Assembly (NCBI GenBank): GCA_036389675.1 | Contig: DASVWI010000029.1 | Coordinates: forward strand, 3,392-67,391 | Reading direction: 5' to 3' | Origin: DASQYE01 sp036389675 | GTDB lineage: Bacteria > Acidobacteriota > Blastocatellia > Pyrinomonadales > Pyrinomonadaceae | Length of the DNA stretch: 64,000 bases | Part shown: positions 44,911-54,312 of the stretch, in pieces | Position numbering within the stretch: position 1 is the first letter of the stretch | Layout: each line of letters opens with the position of its first letter | Program-made: the position numbers and the translations under genes | Notes under the pieces: model-generated | What the model was told of the DNA's origin: nothing | The model's input: the letters and a program-made list of their open reading frames with translations, nothing else | Databases searched by the model: none

Positions 44911-47900
44911 TTAGCGAGTCTGCCAGGGCAAATCCAACACCACCTGCTCGGCATCGCTGCGACCGGCCTTACTGAGAGTTTGGCTGGCCGGGTCTAAAGT
45001 TTTGTTGTTCAGGCGGAAAGTCATCCTGAGGCGATATAGTCCGGCCTTGAGTTTTGTTCCCGGTGACGACATCTCAGGCACGATAACGAAGAAACCCGTG
45101 CCGTCCTGTTTACGCAGGACGCGCGCCGTGACCTTGGCGTATTCGCCCGGCGGGAGAAACTTTCGGGCGTGACTGTGCGTCTCGTCGGGCGCTATGAGCC
45201 GCAAGTCCGTATCGCCGGGTGAAAGCCTCAGATGACCCTGTTCGCCGACTGAAGCCAAGAAGCGTTGCACGACGCCCCCAGAGGCGGGTGGAGCTTGTGC
45301 CGCACTTCCGGCAAAGATTTGCAGGCGCGTGCCCGCCGGCAGATGTTCCTCCCGTCCGAACGTATAGTAAGAGTGCCATGCGGGTGCGGCGACCCGCACA
45401 TCGTTAAAACGCGCGCCGTCATTGGCCCAGCAGTAAAGTCCGACGCGCCCCTCTGACAGGCTTCGATCAGCTATGGAGAAGAGGCGCGTGCCATCCAGAT
45501 AACCTGTCAGGCGGTCGCCGACGCAATCCAGCGTCAACAGGTAAGCCTGACCGACGGTGTACTGGACGGCGTCCTCCCACAGCGTCGTGACGTGACCGGC
45601 GACCTTCTTGATGAGCCTGCGATAGCTGCCCTGACGATCCATCGAGAAGCGGTAGTAGTTATCTGCGTCCCTGTAGCGGAACAACACCCCCATGGCGGTC
45701 TCTTTCTCCGATATCAACGACACGCTCAAACAATAGTCTGTCCAGTCGCTGCTTCCTGCAAGAGCATTTGTTCCCGGCTTGTCGGGAACGGCTGGGTTCT
45801 TATCACCCCCTGAGATCGTGCTGGTTTGTCGAAGCGAGCCGTCCTTGACCAGCCATTTCGACGGGCCATCTTCCGTACCTTCATCTACGAATGTCCAGCG
45901 GTCGCCCACCAGTGTGGCGAAAGGCTCATCGAGCAGCCAATCGTTGAAAGCCTGTCCAGCATCGTGGACACGGATCTGAGAGAACCGTGCGTCGGTATTG
46001 CCCCAGCAATAGAGCCCTATGCGCCCGGACGCGAGGTCGCCATCCTCAACGACGAATATCGGTAGCCCGTCAAGATAACCGCGCATCACTTTGCCCTTCG
46101 CCACCAACGTCAGCTCATATGCGCGGCCAACGTCGTAGCCCGCGGCCTCTTCCCAGAGGAGAGAAAACTTACCGCCGACATTCTTGACGAGGCGGCGGTA
46201 GCCGCGTTGACTATCCATCGAGAAACGGTAGTAGTTGTCGGCATCCGCGTAGCGAAAGAGCAGGCCTATGGCGTCATCATCGAAAGATTGCAGGCGCGCC
46301 GAAACAATCACGTCAGTCCACGAAGACGAGCCAGCGAGAGCGTATGTCCCCTGCTTGCCGAGAGTGTCGCGATCAATCGGCGGAGTGAATATCTCACTCG
46401 TCTGGCGAAGCGTGCCCTGTTGGACGGCCCAAGCGGAAGGCGCATAGTCCGTGCCTTCGTCCACGATGGTCCAGCCCGCTTTATCTTTGTGGAAGTTATC
46501 TCGAAACAGGAGGCTCGCTTCCGCGCCGGGCCGCCGCACTTCTATCTTCTCGAAGCGCGCGCCGGGGTTAGACTGGCAGTAGAGCCCGACCTGACCTGCT
46601 GAGAGGTCTGCGTCATTCACGTCAAATAGCTGCTCCCCGTCTAAGTAGCCCACCAGCCTTGAGCCTATAGCATCCACCGTCATGCTCATACGCTGGCCGG
46701 AGGCAAATCCGCCCGCCGATTGCCAGAGCGTCGTCACACTCGTGCCCGCCTTCTTGATAAGCCTGCGATAGCTGTTGTGCTGGTCTATAGAGAAGAGGTA
46801 ATAGTTATCATCATCTCTGTAACGAAACACTATGCCGATGGCTTCGTCCGTATCGGAGCGCAGTTGCACGCTCAGGCGATAGTCCTGCCAATGACTTCGG
46901 CCCGCGACCGCCATCGTGCCGGGGCTGCCGGGGGGCGTGCCGCCGCCTATGGCCGAGAGTTGACGGAGCGCACCGCCAGCCAGACTCCACACAGAAGGCG
47001 CGCCCGTCGTGCCCTCATCACGAATGAGCCATTGGCCCACACGCCGCGTGCGGTCGGAGACCAGCACCTGCTTGAAGTGAGCGCCCGTGTTGGCCCACGA
47101 ATAAAGAGCTATGCGCCCATACTTCAAATCATTGTCCTGAAGATTGAACAGCTGCGACCCGTCCAGATATGCCTTAAGCTCCCGACCCGTCGCGCTCAAC
47201 CGGAGCTGGTAAGCTGTGCCCTTCTTATATTGGACGGCGTCCTCCCACAGCGTCGTGACGTGGCCTGCGACCTTCTTGACGAGCCTGCGATAGCTGCCCT
47301 GATAATCCATCGAGAAGCGGTAGTAGTTATCTGCATCCCTGTAGCGGAACATGACACCGAGAGCGCCGTCGCCGTTCGAGAGCAGAATCGCCGAAACGTC
47401 TACGTCGCGCCAGTCTTTACTGCCGCCCAGAGCATAAGTCCCGGGCTTGTGCGGCGTGGTGTCGGCGACCTGAATCGCTGACGATTGTGTGAGCGTGCCG
47501 CCGCCAGCCGCCCACGCGGACGGCCCTTTGACCGCGCCCGGCTCGTCTATCAACTGCAACTCGTCCGTATCCTTAAATGCGGGTTGCCACAGCACTATGC
47601 TCGATGCGAGAGCCTCTATGACGAGCGCCTCGAAGTAAGCTTCCTGATTGGCCCAGCAGTAGAGGCCCACGCGGCCCGAGCTGATCTCCCCATCGCGCAC
47701 GCCGCAGAGCAGCACGTCGTCCTGATAGACGAGCAACTGATCGCCGGCGGCCTCTATCAGCAGCCTGTAAGCCTGCCCGACCGTGTAGGCGAAATTGTCC
47801 TCCCAGAGTGTCGTCACCTGACCGTCCTTCATCTTGATCAGACGGCGGAAGCTGCGCTCGGCGTCCATCGAGAAGCGGTAGTAATTCCTGGCGTCAAGGT

Positions 47901-50900
47901 AGCGAAAGACGATGCCTATGCTGTCATCATCCTGCGAGCGCACGGTCGCGCTGATGCGTATATCGCCCCACGCCACAGAGCCCGTCAGCGCGATAGTTCC
48001 GGGCTTCTCCGGCGCATTGGCCGCCACGCTGCCACCGTAGATATTGCTGGTCTGCGTGATACGTTTGGAAGCGACCGCCCAGCTCGACGGGCCAAGATAA
48101 ATCCCTTCATCCACGATCTCGTAATGATCGAGGGCGTTAGGGCCGAAAGCTTCCGTGAAGAGCAGTCCGCCGGTGGCGTTCCTGAAATCCTCGACGAAAA
48201 GCTGCGGGTTGCCGCCCGGCTCAGCGATCACTCCCGGCATCTGTTTGTACTCGACGCGATGCCCGCTCAGGTCAAAGGGCTCGCGGAGCAGGATGGTCAC
48301 GGATTCTTCATTCGGCTGGATTGTGCCGAGCTTGATGTCTGTCAGCTTCAATGCGCGCGGCAACTGCGGAGTCTCCGATTGACGCGCGACGTGTAACAAC
48401 TCAAAATCGGTGCGCTTCCAATCAATCGGCTCGGGACTTTGCACAAGGAATGCGAGCGCCTCGTTGTTCTGCTCCACGCGGGTGATTTGAAGCTCCGGCG
48501 GATTCTGCTTCGCGGCCTGACCCAGCACCTGTGTCGCGAGGGCCTCGTAAGCGCGCGCCTCCGCGTCCGCGGGCGTAGTAGCCGTGGTCGGCTCGACCGC
48601 CTGCGAGACGTGCGGGGAAATGTCCACACCACCCGTGAGCGTCACGCGCCAGACTTCGTCCTGATAGCTGTGCAGGTGATGGAAAAAGTCTGCGAATCGG
48701 GAGGTGGTAAAGCTGAAGCGATAGACGACTGGCGCAGCGGCGCGAAAATCGTCGACACGGACATCGCTGAAGCGTGCGCCCTCATTGGCCCAGCAGTAAA
48801 GACCGAACCGTCCCTGCGTATGGGAAGAATCCGCCACGTCAAAGACCAGTTCGCCGTCCTGATAAATCCTGAGTGACGGGCCAATCGCCTCGACCGTGAT
48901 CAGGTAGTCCTGATTGAGCTGGTAAACGAAATCATCTTCGGCCAGAACGGTGATCTTGCCGGCATCCATTTTAATCAGACGGCGGAAGCTTCGCTCGCGA
49001 TCCATCGAGAAGCGGTAATAGTGTTTGGCGTCACGATAGCGAAAGACAAGGCCTATGGCGTCATCATCTTCGGAACGCAGATAAAGGCTCAGGCGATAGT
49101 CCGTCCAGTTGCCGGGCTGTTCAGGATGGTTGCTGGGAATCTCCGGAGAGTCTGAGCGCAGGAGCAACGCGCCGGGCTTGTCCGGGTCGGCTGCGTCCAC
49201 GTTCTTGCCCCAGATGTTCGAGGTCTGAATGATGAAGCGGCTCGGCGGCGTTCCCTCTTCACGAACTTCCCACTCAGAGGGGGCGCTGTCTGTGCCTTCA
49301 TCGAAGACGCTCCACCTGCCCAGAGTGCCTGACGGGCCAACGACCTTCGCGTTCTTCGCGTAAGACGTGAAAGCGTCGTGCAGGAGAAGGGGGATGAGCC
49401 GTGCCTCGTAGACCGTATCGGCGTTGAGCACCTGTCCCTCTGCGGCGGAGCTGAGCGCCGTGTTGAAGGGAATGACGGTCGTGTCGAGCGCGGCGCAGTT
49501 GCTCGAATTGACGACGTTGATCCAGAGCTTATCGCTGCGGCTGAGCGTCAAGTCTTCCGTGTGTCCCCATTGATTGCTGAGCACCATTAAACGACCTCGC
49601 GCGTCGCGCACGGGCCGGTTGTTATTGTCGTAGAGATAGAGGCCGAGGTCGCGCTCGTCCAAGCGGTACATCAGGTCAACGTAGTCCTCGTTGAACTCCG
49701 CGCCGACATCGTAGGCGCGATAGACCGGGCGCGGAAGCAGCGGTTTCTCGCCGGGGCCGGGCACTGTCGGCGGAATGGTCTGGCGCACATAGCGCGTCAG
49801 ATCGTCGAGCCCGCTATTGAACTCAGCCGGGTTCGGCAGGCCGATGGGAGTGGAAAGGCTGGAGAGTCCGGGCGCGCCCTCGGTGCGGAAGTAGACAAAC
49901 TCCGTATTCTCAAAATCACCGATGGGGTCCTGGGTGGTCTTGATGGAGGTCACTATCTTGAGCCGGTAGGTAGTGTGCGGTTCGAGCGTCGCACCCGTCT
50001 GCGACCATCGCCCCAGCTCGTCCAGAAGGTGCTTCATCAACTCTTCGCGCTCGGTAACTTTCGCCGGGTCGGGGCCGATGTTGACGCAAGCCTTAAGGAG
50101 GCAGAAGCGGCGCGTACTGCGTAGGCGCACGCTCACCATCTCCTCGCCCCTCACGTCAATCACATTATCCTTCGCCTCGAACGGGCCGAAGGTGCGCCCT
50201 TCTTTATCAAACCCCGTAGCTTCGATGATCGCTTCGCCGTCATCCTTGCCCGGCTCTGTTTCGTAGCAGATGTCCTGAAGGTAGGTTTCGCCTTCGCGCG
50301 AAGTGATAAAGACGCCTCTCAGGTCACGCCCGTTGAGCGTGAGCGTTTGCGAAGGGCTTTCGGGATTCGGCTCGGCCCGTGCGACGACTCTTTCTTCCGC
50401 GTCGAATGCTTCCACAGAGACCTCGCGTGTGAAAGAGAACAGCGAGAGAGTGACCGAGGATGACCCCTGCGGGAAACGTACAACGAGCCTGTTTGCACAA
50501 TAGAGCCCGGTCATGGACACGGCAGGATCACTGACATGAACAATGTTCGTCTCTCTTAACAAACGTCCTTCGGCGTCCAGCGCCTCGAAAGTCACCTCCT
50601 GCTCACGGCGCGGGTTCGGGCCTACGCCTTCGTCAGACTGCTCGAAGCTGACGCAGTCGCCGCCGTCCGGCTGCTCCGGCGTGTCGTCGCTTATGACGAT
50701 GATGCGCGCCGTGCGGGCCGGTTCGGGGGGCGTGATCGTGACCTCGTTCGAGCCTTCGTGCGTCGCGGTGTTGGCGGCGCGGGCAGGGAAGCAGAGCGCG
50801 TGCGCGTGACCTAAGACCGGCGGGCTGAGAACGGAAACATTCTGGACGGAAGGCGCGAGCCAGGAGATGACGAGCCCGCCGTCTCCCGAACAAGACCATG

Positions 50901-53900
50901 GCGAGGTCAATTGCTTGGTCGGGTCTATGCTCTCGAAGTTGCAGCAGACTTCGCGGTCGGGCGGAGGCGGTATGCACGGATAATCCTTGAAGCGACCCGT
51001 AAACCAGTCGTCCCACGCTCGTCCGCTGTGGCGTGTGTAGTCGAAAGGCGTCTTTGACCAGAGCCAGAGCTTGACCTGCGAGGTGTTGAGGCCGCCGCCG
51101 TCTGGCATCGCCGGAGTCGGAGCCCACGAGCCGAAAAGCTCAGGCTCGTTGTTCGGATTTTTCGTCTCGGCTTTGCGCGCGACCAGTTGCCAGTTCGGCA
51201 TCACATACTTGTGCAGCGCCACTTCCCTGAGCCCGTACTTAACCATCGTCGGCCCTTCGTTCTTCGCCGGGTCGCCGATGCGCTCGAATTCCGGGTTGAG
51301 CATCTGAGCATTGACGCCGACCTTCGCCAGATCATGGACAGCGCGCCCGAATGTGATGTGCGGGCGCGCGTCGAGCGGCACGACGGGCGCATCCGTCGGC
51401 GCGGGCAATAGCTCCTGCGCGGCGACGCTCGGCACGGGAGGCTGCTGCATGAAGCCGTCCTTATCGGTGTCATAGTTGGGCAGCAGAAGTGTATGCGCGC
51501 CTTCGCGCGGGAGCGGCCAGCTGGTCGTCACCTTGAAGTGTTCGACGGCGACCTCCTTGAGCGGCAGAGGCAGCGGCGGCTTGTTCGGCGTCGGCCCCCA
51601 ATCGAGCGCGAACCCGACGGAGAAATCCGGCAGAGGCCATGGCAGGTCGACGCTGACGTTGAAGTCGGCGTGGATGCGGAAGGGGTCGAAGACATCGCCG
51701 TTAAAGCGCGCGTCGATGCTGAGGGCCAGACCGAAGCCGAAGATTCGGAGCGCGACTTTGCCGTGCAGCCAGAGGTCGCCGTAAAGATGCGCGGGCTTAA
51801 AACTGATGACGGCATTGCCGTCAATCCATGCCTCTATGGTCAGGCTGACAGGCCCGAACGACCAGCTGCTTTGATAGCCAATCCAAGAGCCCATGGCGAG
51901 CTGCCGGGCGTCCACCATGAAGTAGCTGTTGGCCTCGAAGAGCTTGAAGATTTCCGCGCGGAAGCGTTTCTCTCGCGGCTCTTTCATGCCGAAGTAGACG
52001 TGCCACGCATCCGCGTCGCTCGTGCTGAAGAAGGCTTCAATGCCGCCGCCGATCTTGATCAGCGCGCCGTCGTCGTCATACTTGAACAACACATCGAGGC
52101 CGAACAGGAAAGTCCCGGCGCGGAAATCCAGCACGGCAAGGGAACGAAAGACGGGCTCGCTTTCGAGCGAGGAGCGTTCTTTGAGGACATTGGCCGCGCC
52201 CTGTATCAGGAGGATCGGGCCGGGGAAGGAGATGACGAGCAGCATCTTGCCGGAGAAGGTGTAGCCGTTGTCGTAGACAGTGCCGATGGTGAGGCCGCCG
52301 CCGACGGCGAGCGCGTCCGCCTCGTTGTCCCACTTCTTCAGATACTGCACGCCCGGCTTGTCGTAGTGGAACCAGTCGGTCGTACTGTTGATCTCGTACC
52401 ACGGCTGCGAGGGCTTCTTGCCCGGCTTCATGTTGAGCGCGAAGAGACCGGCCAGACCGTAGAGCGCAAGACCTGTGCTCCACAGCGGAATGCCTGCGGG
52501 CAGCGCGGCGTCGATGAAGATGGCGAAGAAGGTATAGCCGGGCGCAGAGCCGACGACGAGCTGGGCATCTATGTTCATGCCGATGACGAGTATTTCCAGC
52601 TTGAGGCTGCCGTCAAAGCGATGCACGTCGCCCGGAAGCTCGCGGTAAGAGACAGCGCCCTTGAAGCGAATCACGTCCGGCACTTCAAACTCGACGCCGA
52701 CGCCCTCAAGCGAGACCTTCGTATCGCGCCCGTCCTCATACCAGATGACGCGCAAGCCTTCGACGGAAGCGCCCGCCGATAATCCTTCGACCAGTTTTAG
52801 CCCGCCGGAGAAGCCTATCCACTTGCCGCCGTCCTCCGTCTTGCCGAAACCGATCTTGGTGATCTCGATCTTAAAGCCGTGAAAGTCGAGCGCGTACTGC
52901 GAGGGCAGGTCGAGCCAGCCGCCGTCCAGACGCACGTGTCCCTCCGAATCAATCGCCAGTTCTTTGACGCGGAACGTGGGCCAATCCAGCCCGCCGAAGA
53001 GGGGCTTCAACGAGCCGTTCAATTTCAGCGTGAAGAGGCCGCTTTCGATCTCGAAGCCAAGGCTCTCGACCTTGACATCGAAGAGGTCGGGCTTATTCAG
53101 GTGCAGCAGACCGTCCTGGCTTGAGAGCGCGACCATGAATTTGCCGCCGCTCGTGAGGCTGATGTCGAGTTCGAGCGGCGTCCTGGTCTCGAAGAAAGGC
53201 AGCGTCATCTGCGCCGTGATCTTCCCGCCGACAGGAATGTTCTGCTGGAAGGTGAGAGAGATTTCCTTGAGGCCGCCCTCTATGCCGAAGAGTTGGCCCA
53301 CGAGGTCGCCCGTAAAGTGCGGGTCGCTCTTGGGGTCGTACTTGAGCAGAAACGGCCCGGCCCCGATAGTGCCGCTGATGCCGCCCGAGCCGATGCCGAA
53401 GCCGGTCGCGGTGACGGGGCCGGAGAAGAGGTCTGGAAAACGCAGCGCGGCCTTGTTGATTAAAAGCCCCTTCCAGCCTTGCGGTGTGCCGGCGGGGCGC
53501 TGGCCGTCGCCCGTCAAATTCAGGACGATGTCGGCGACCTCTATGACCATGCCCGTGTCGCCCACCATGACAGGGTCTGTGAGCTTGACGCCGATGCCGC
53601 CCGTCACGTTAACGTCGCCCGCCGTGTCAATCTCTACGGTGACGCTCGCCACCTCGATCTGGACATACTTGCGCGAGGCGTCGGGCTCGAACGTGACGCG
53701 GCCATCCTCGGCTGTCTTCTTCCGTACCGGTTTCAGCAGCGTCGGCTGAAAACGTATTCCCAGACCGACGGTGAAGGCTATGCTGCTCTTTTCTTCCGCG
53801 AAGGTGAGCGACGCTTTGAAGCCGCTTGGATTCAGCACGAGGCTCACGCCGTCAAGACCGGGTAACTTCAGCTCTATCTCGCTGAGCACCTTCAGGTGCA

Positions 53901-54207
53901 GCGTCATGATGAAGCTATGCGTGTCGAGCGGCGTCGGCGTCACCGTGACCGGCGCGGGCACGACCTCCGAAGGCTCAACCTCGTCCTCGCCCTCGTACCA
54001 CTCCAGGAGGGCCATCGCATCGGAAAGGCTGGTCGGCGTCGGCGCGTCAACGGGGCCGGGCGGCAATGCCGGGGGCTTGTTTGAAAACTCCACGCCCGTC
54101 AGGCCGACTTGCTTGAAAATCTCATCGAGGTCATTGAGGATTGCGTCATACTGCGCGGGCAGCAGCAGCACGTCCTGAAGCCGAACGGTGTAGGCCGGGA
54201 TAGTCAT
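44911..54207 (-). CDS. Giant 3098-residue protein with six concanavalin-like repeats
   Basis: I do not recognise this protein as a described family. No signal peptide is seen (MTIPAYTVRLQDVLLLPAQY). Residues about 100-930 are a continuous beta-rich, Gly- and hydrophobic-rich region, with a very apolar stretch near 570-600 (ALPAGIPLWSTGLALYGLAG); some uncharacterised giant proteins catalogued as DUF6603 look similar, which I cannot verify. Residues about 1090-1400 hold Cys-containing beta modules, one shared with the 1550-residue protein. From about 1640 there are six copies of a concanavalin/laminin-G-like domain, each with an RYRDADNYYRFSMD-type motif (centres near 1736, 2114, 2301, 2476, 2664 and 2859) and GRVGLYCWANxGARF. 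Last gene of a three-gene operon; adhesion or glycan binding is a guess. Confidence 0.85.
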   Translation of the reverse strand: MTIPAYTVRLQDVLLLPAQYDAILNDLDEIFKQVGLTGVEFSNKPPALPPGPVDAPTPTSLSDAMALLEWYEGEDEVEPSEVVPAPVTVTPTPLDTHSFIMTLHLKVLSEIELKLPGLDGVSLVLNPSGFKASLTFAEEKSSIAFTVGLGIRFQPTLLKPVRKKTAEDGRVTFEPDASRKYVQIEVASVTVEIDTAGDVNVTGGIGVKLTDPVMVGDTGMVIEVADIVLNLTGDGQRPAGTPQGWKGLLINKAALRFPDLFSGPVTATGFGIGSGGISGTIGAGPFLLKYDPKSDPHFTGDLVGQLFGIEGGLKEISLTFQQNIPVGGKITAQMTLPFFETRTPLELDISLTSGGKFMVALSSQDGLLHLNKPDLFDVKVESLGFEIESGLFTLKLNGSLKPLFGGLDWPTFRVKELAIDSEGHVRLDGGWLDLPSQYALDFHGFKIEITKIGFGKTEDGGKWIGFSGGLKLVEGLSAGASVEGLRVIWYEDGRDTKVSLEGVGVEFEVPDVIRFKGAVSYRELPGDVHRFDGSLKLEILVIGMNIDAQLVVGSAPGYTFFAIFIDAALPAGIPLWSTGLALYGLAGLFALNMKPGKKPSQPWYEINSTTDWFHYDKPGVQYLKKWDNEADALAVGGGLTIGTVYDNGYTFSGKMLLVISFPGPILLIQGAANVLKERSSLESEPVFRSLAVLDFRAGTFLFGLDVLFKYDDDGALIKIGGGIEAFFSTSDADAWHVYFGMKEPREKRFRAEIFKLFEANSYFMVDARQLAMGSWIGYQSSWSFGPVSLTIEAWIDGNAVISFKPAHLYGDLWLHGKVALRIFGFGLALSIDARFNGDVFDPFRIHADFNVSVDLPWPLPDFSVGFALDWGPTPNKPPLPLPLKEVAVEHFKVTTSWPLPREGAHTLLLPNYDTDKDGFMQQPPVPSVAAQELLPAPTDAPVVPLDARPHITFGRAVHDLAKVGVNAQMLNPEFERIGDPAKNEGPTMVKYGLREVALHKYVMPNWQLVARKAETKNPNNEPELFGSWAPTPAMPDGGGLNTSQVKLWLWSKTPFDYTRHSGRAWDDWFTGRFKDYPCIPPPPDREVCCNFESIDPTKQLTSPWSCSGDGGLVISWLAPSVQNVSVLSPPVLGHAHALCFPARAANTATHEGSNEVTITPPEPARTARIIVISDDTPEQPDGGDCVSFEQSDEGVGPNPRREQEVTFEALDAEGRLLRETNIVHVSDPAVSMTGLYCANRLVVRFPQGSSSVTLSLFSFTREVSVEAFDAEERVVARAEPNPESPSQTLTLNGRDLRGVFITSREGETYLQDICYETEPGKDDGEAIIEATGFDKEGRTFGPFEAKDNVIDVRGEEMVSVRLRSTRRFCLLKACVNIGPDPAKVTEREELMKHLLDELGRWSQTGATLEPHTTYRLKIVTSIKTTQDPIGDFENTEFVYFRTEGAPGLSSLSTPIGLPNPAEFNSGLDDLTRYVRQTIPPTVPGPGEKPLLPRPVYRAYDVGAEFNEDYVDLMYRLDERDLGLYLYDNNNRPVRDARGRLMVLSNQWGHTEDLTLSRSDKLWINVVNSSNCAALDTTVIPFNTALSSAAEGQVLNADTVYEARLIPLLLHDAFTSYAKNAKVVGPSGTLGRWSVFDEGTDSAPSEWEVREEGTPPSRFIIQTSNIWGKNVDAADPDKPGALLLRSDSPEIPSNHPEQPGNWTDYRLSLYLRSEDDDAIGLVFRYRDAKHYYRFSMDRERSFRRLIKMDAGKITVLAEDDFVYQLNQDYLITVEAIGPSLRIYQDGELVFDVADSSHTQGRFGLYCWANEGARFSDVRVDDFRAAAPVVYRFSFTTSRFADFFHHLHSYQDEVWRVTLTGGVDISPHVSQAVEPTTATTPADAEARAYEALATQVLGQAAKQNPPELQITRVEQNNEALAFLVQSPEPIDWKRTDFELLHVARQSETPQLPRALKLTDIKLGTIQPNEESVTILLREPFDLSGHRVEYKQMPGVIAEPGGNPQLFVEDFRNATGGLLFTEAFGPNALDHYEIVDEGIYLGPSSWAVASKRITQTSNIYGGSVAANAPEKPGTIALTGSVAWGDIRISATVRSQDDDSIGIVFRYLDARNYYRFSMDAERSFRRLIKMKDGQVTTLWEDNFAYTVGQAYRLLIEAAGDQLLVYQDDVLLCGVRDGEISSGRVGLYCWANQEAYFEALVIEALASSIVLWQPAFKDTDELQLIDEPGAVKGPSAWAAGGGTLTQSSAIQVADTTPHKPGTYALGGSKDWRDVDVSAILLSNGDGALGVMFRYRDADNYYRFSMDYQGSYRRLVKKVAGHVTTLWEDAVQYKKGTAYQLRLSATGRELKAYLDGSQLFNLQDNDLKYGRIALYSWANTGAHFKQVLVSDRTRRVGQWLIRDEGTTGAPSVWSLAGGALRQLSAIGGGTPPGSPGTMAVAGRSHWQDYRLSVQLRSDTDEAIGIVFRYRDDDNYYLFSIDQHNSYRRLIKKAGTSVTTLWQSAGGFASGQRMSMTVDAIGSRLVGYLDGEQLFDVNDADLSAGQVGLYCQSNPGARFEKIEVRRPGAEASLLFRDNFHKDKAGWTIVDEGTDYAPSAWAVQQGTLRQTSEIFTPPIDRDTLGKQGTYALAGSSSWTDVIVSARLQSFDDDAIGLLFRYADADNYYRFSMDSQRGYRRLVKNVGGKFSLLWEEAAGYDVGRAYELTLVAKGKVMRGYLDGLPIFVVEDGDLASGRIGLYCWGNTDARFSQIRVHDAGQAFNDWLLDEPFATLVGDRWTFVDEGTEDGPSKWLVKDGSLRQTSTISGGDKNPAVPDKPGTNALAGSSDWTDYCLSVSLISEKETAMGVLFRYRDADNYYRFSMDRQGSYRRLIKKVAGHVTTLWEDAVQYTVGQAYLLTLDCVGDRLTGYLDGTRLFSIADRSLSEGRVGLYCWANDGARFNDVRVAAPAWHSYYTFGREEHLPAGTRLQIFAGSAAQAPPASGGVVQRFLASVGEQGHLRLSPGDTDLRLIAPDETHSHARKFLPPGEYAKVTARVLRKQDGTGFFVIVPEMSSPGTKLKAGLYRLRMTFRLNNKTLDPASQTLSKAGRSDAEQVVLDLPWQTR
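45563..47350 (-). repeat. Near-identical DNA segments inside the giant gene (repeats 3 and 6)
   Basis: By eye, 45563-45682 and 47231-47350 differ at 6 of 120 bases, while repeats 4 and 5 between them are more diverged. This implies recent duplication or gene conversion between non-adjacent domain repeats. Confidence 0.8.
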
Positions 54208-54312
54208 CGAAGTAGCTTCCTCGCGTCGGGTTGATGAGCACTGCGCGGCGGTTGAAAGCGGGCCGCGCAGGGCCGGTTCAAGGAGTCGCAGGCGAATTGG
54301 CGCGCGCCCTCA

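Noticed and set aside
51493..52782. 429-codon plus-strand frame opposite the giant gene
   Set aside because: Antisense to the long beta-rich region; Arg/Ala/Glu-rich shadow with no domain.
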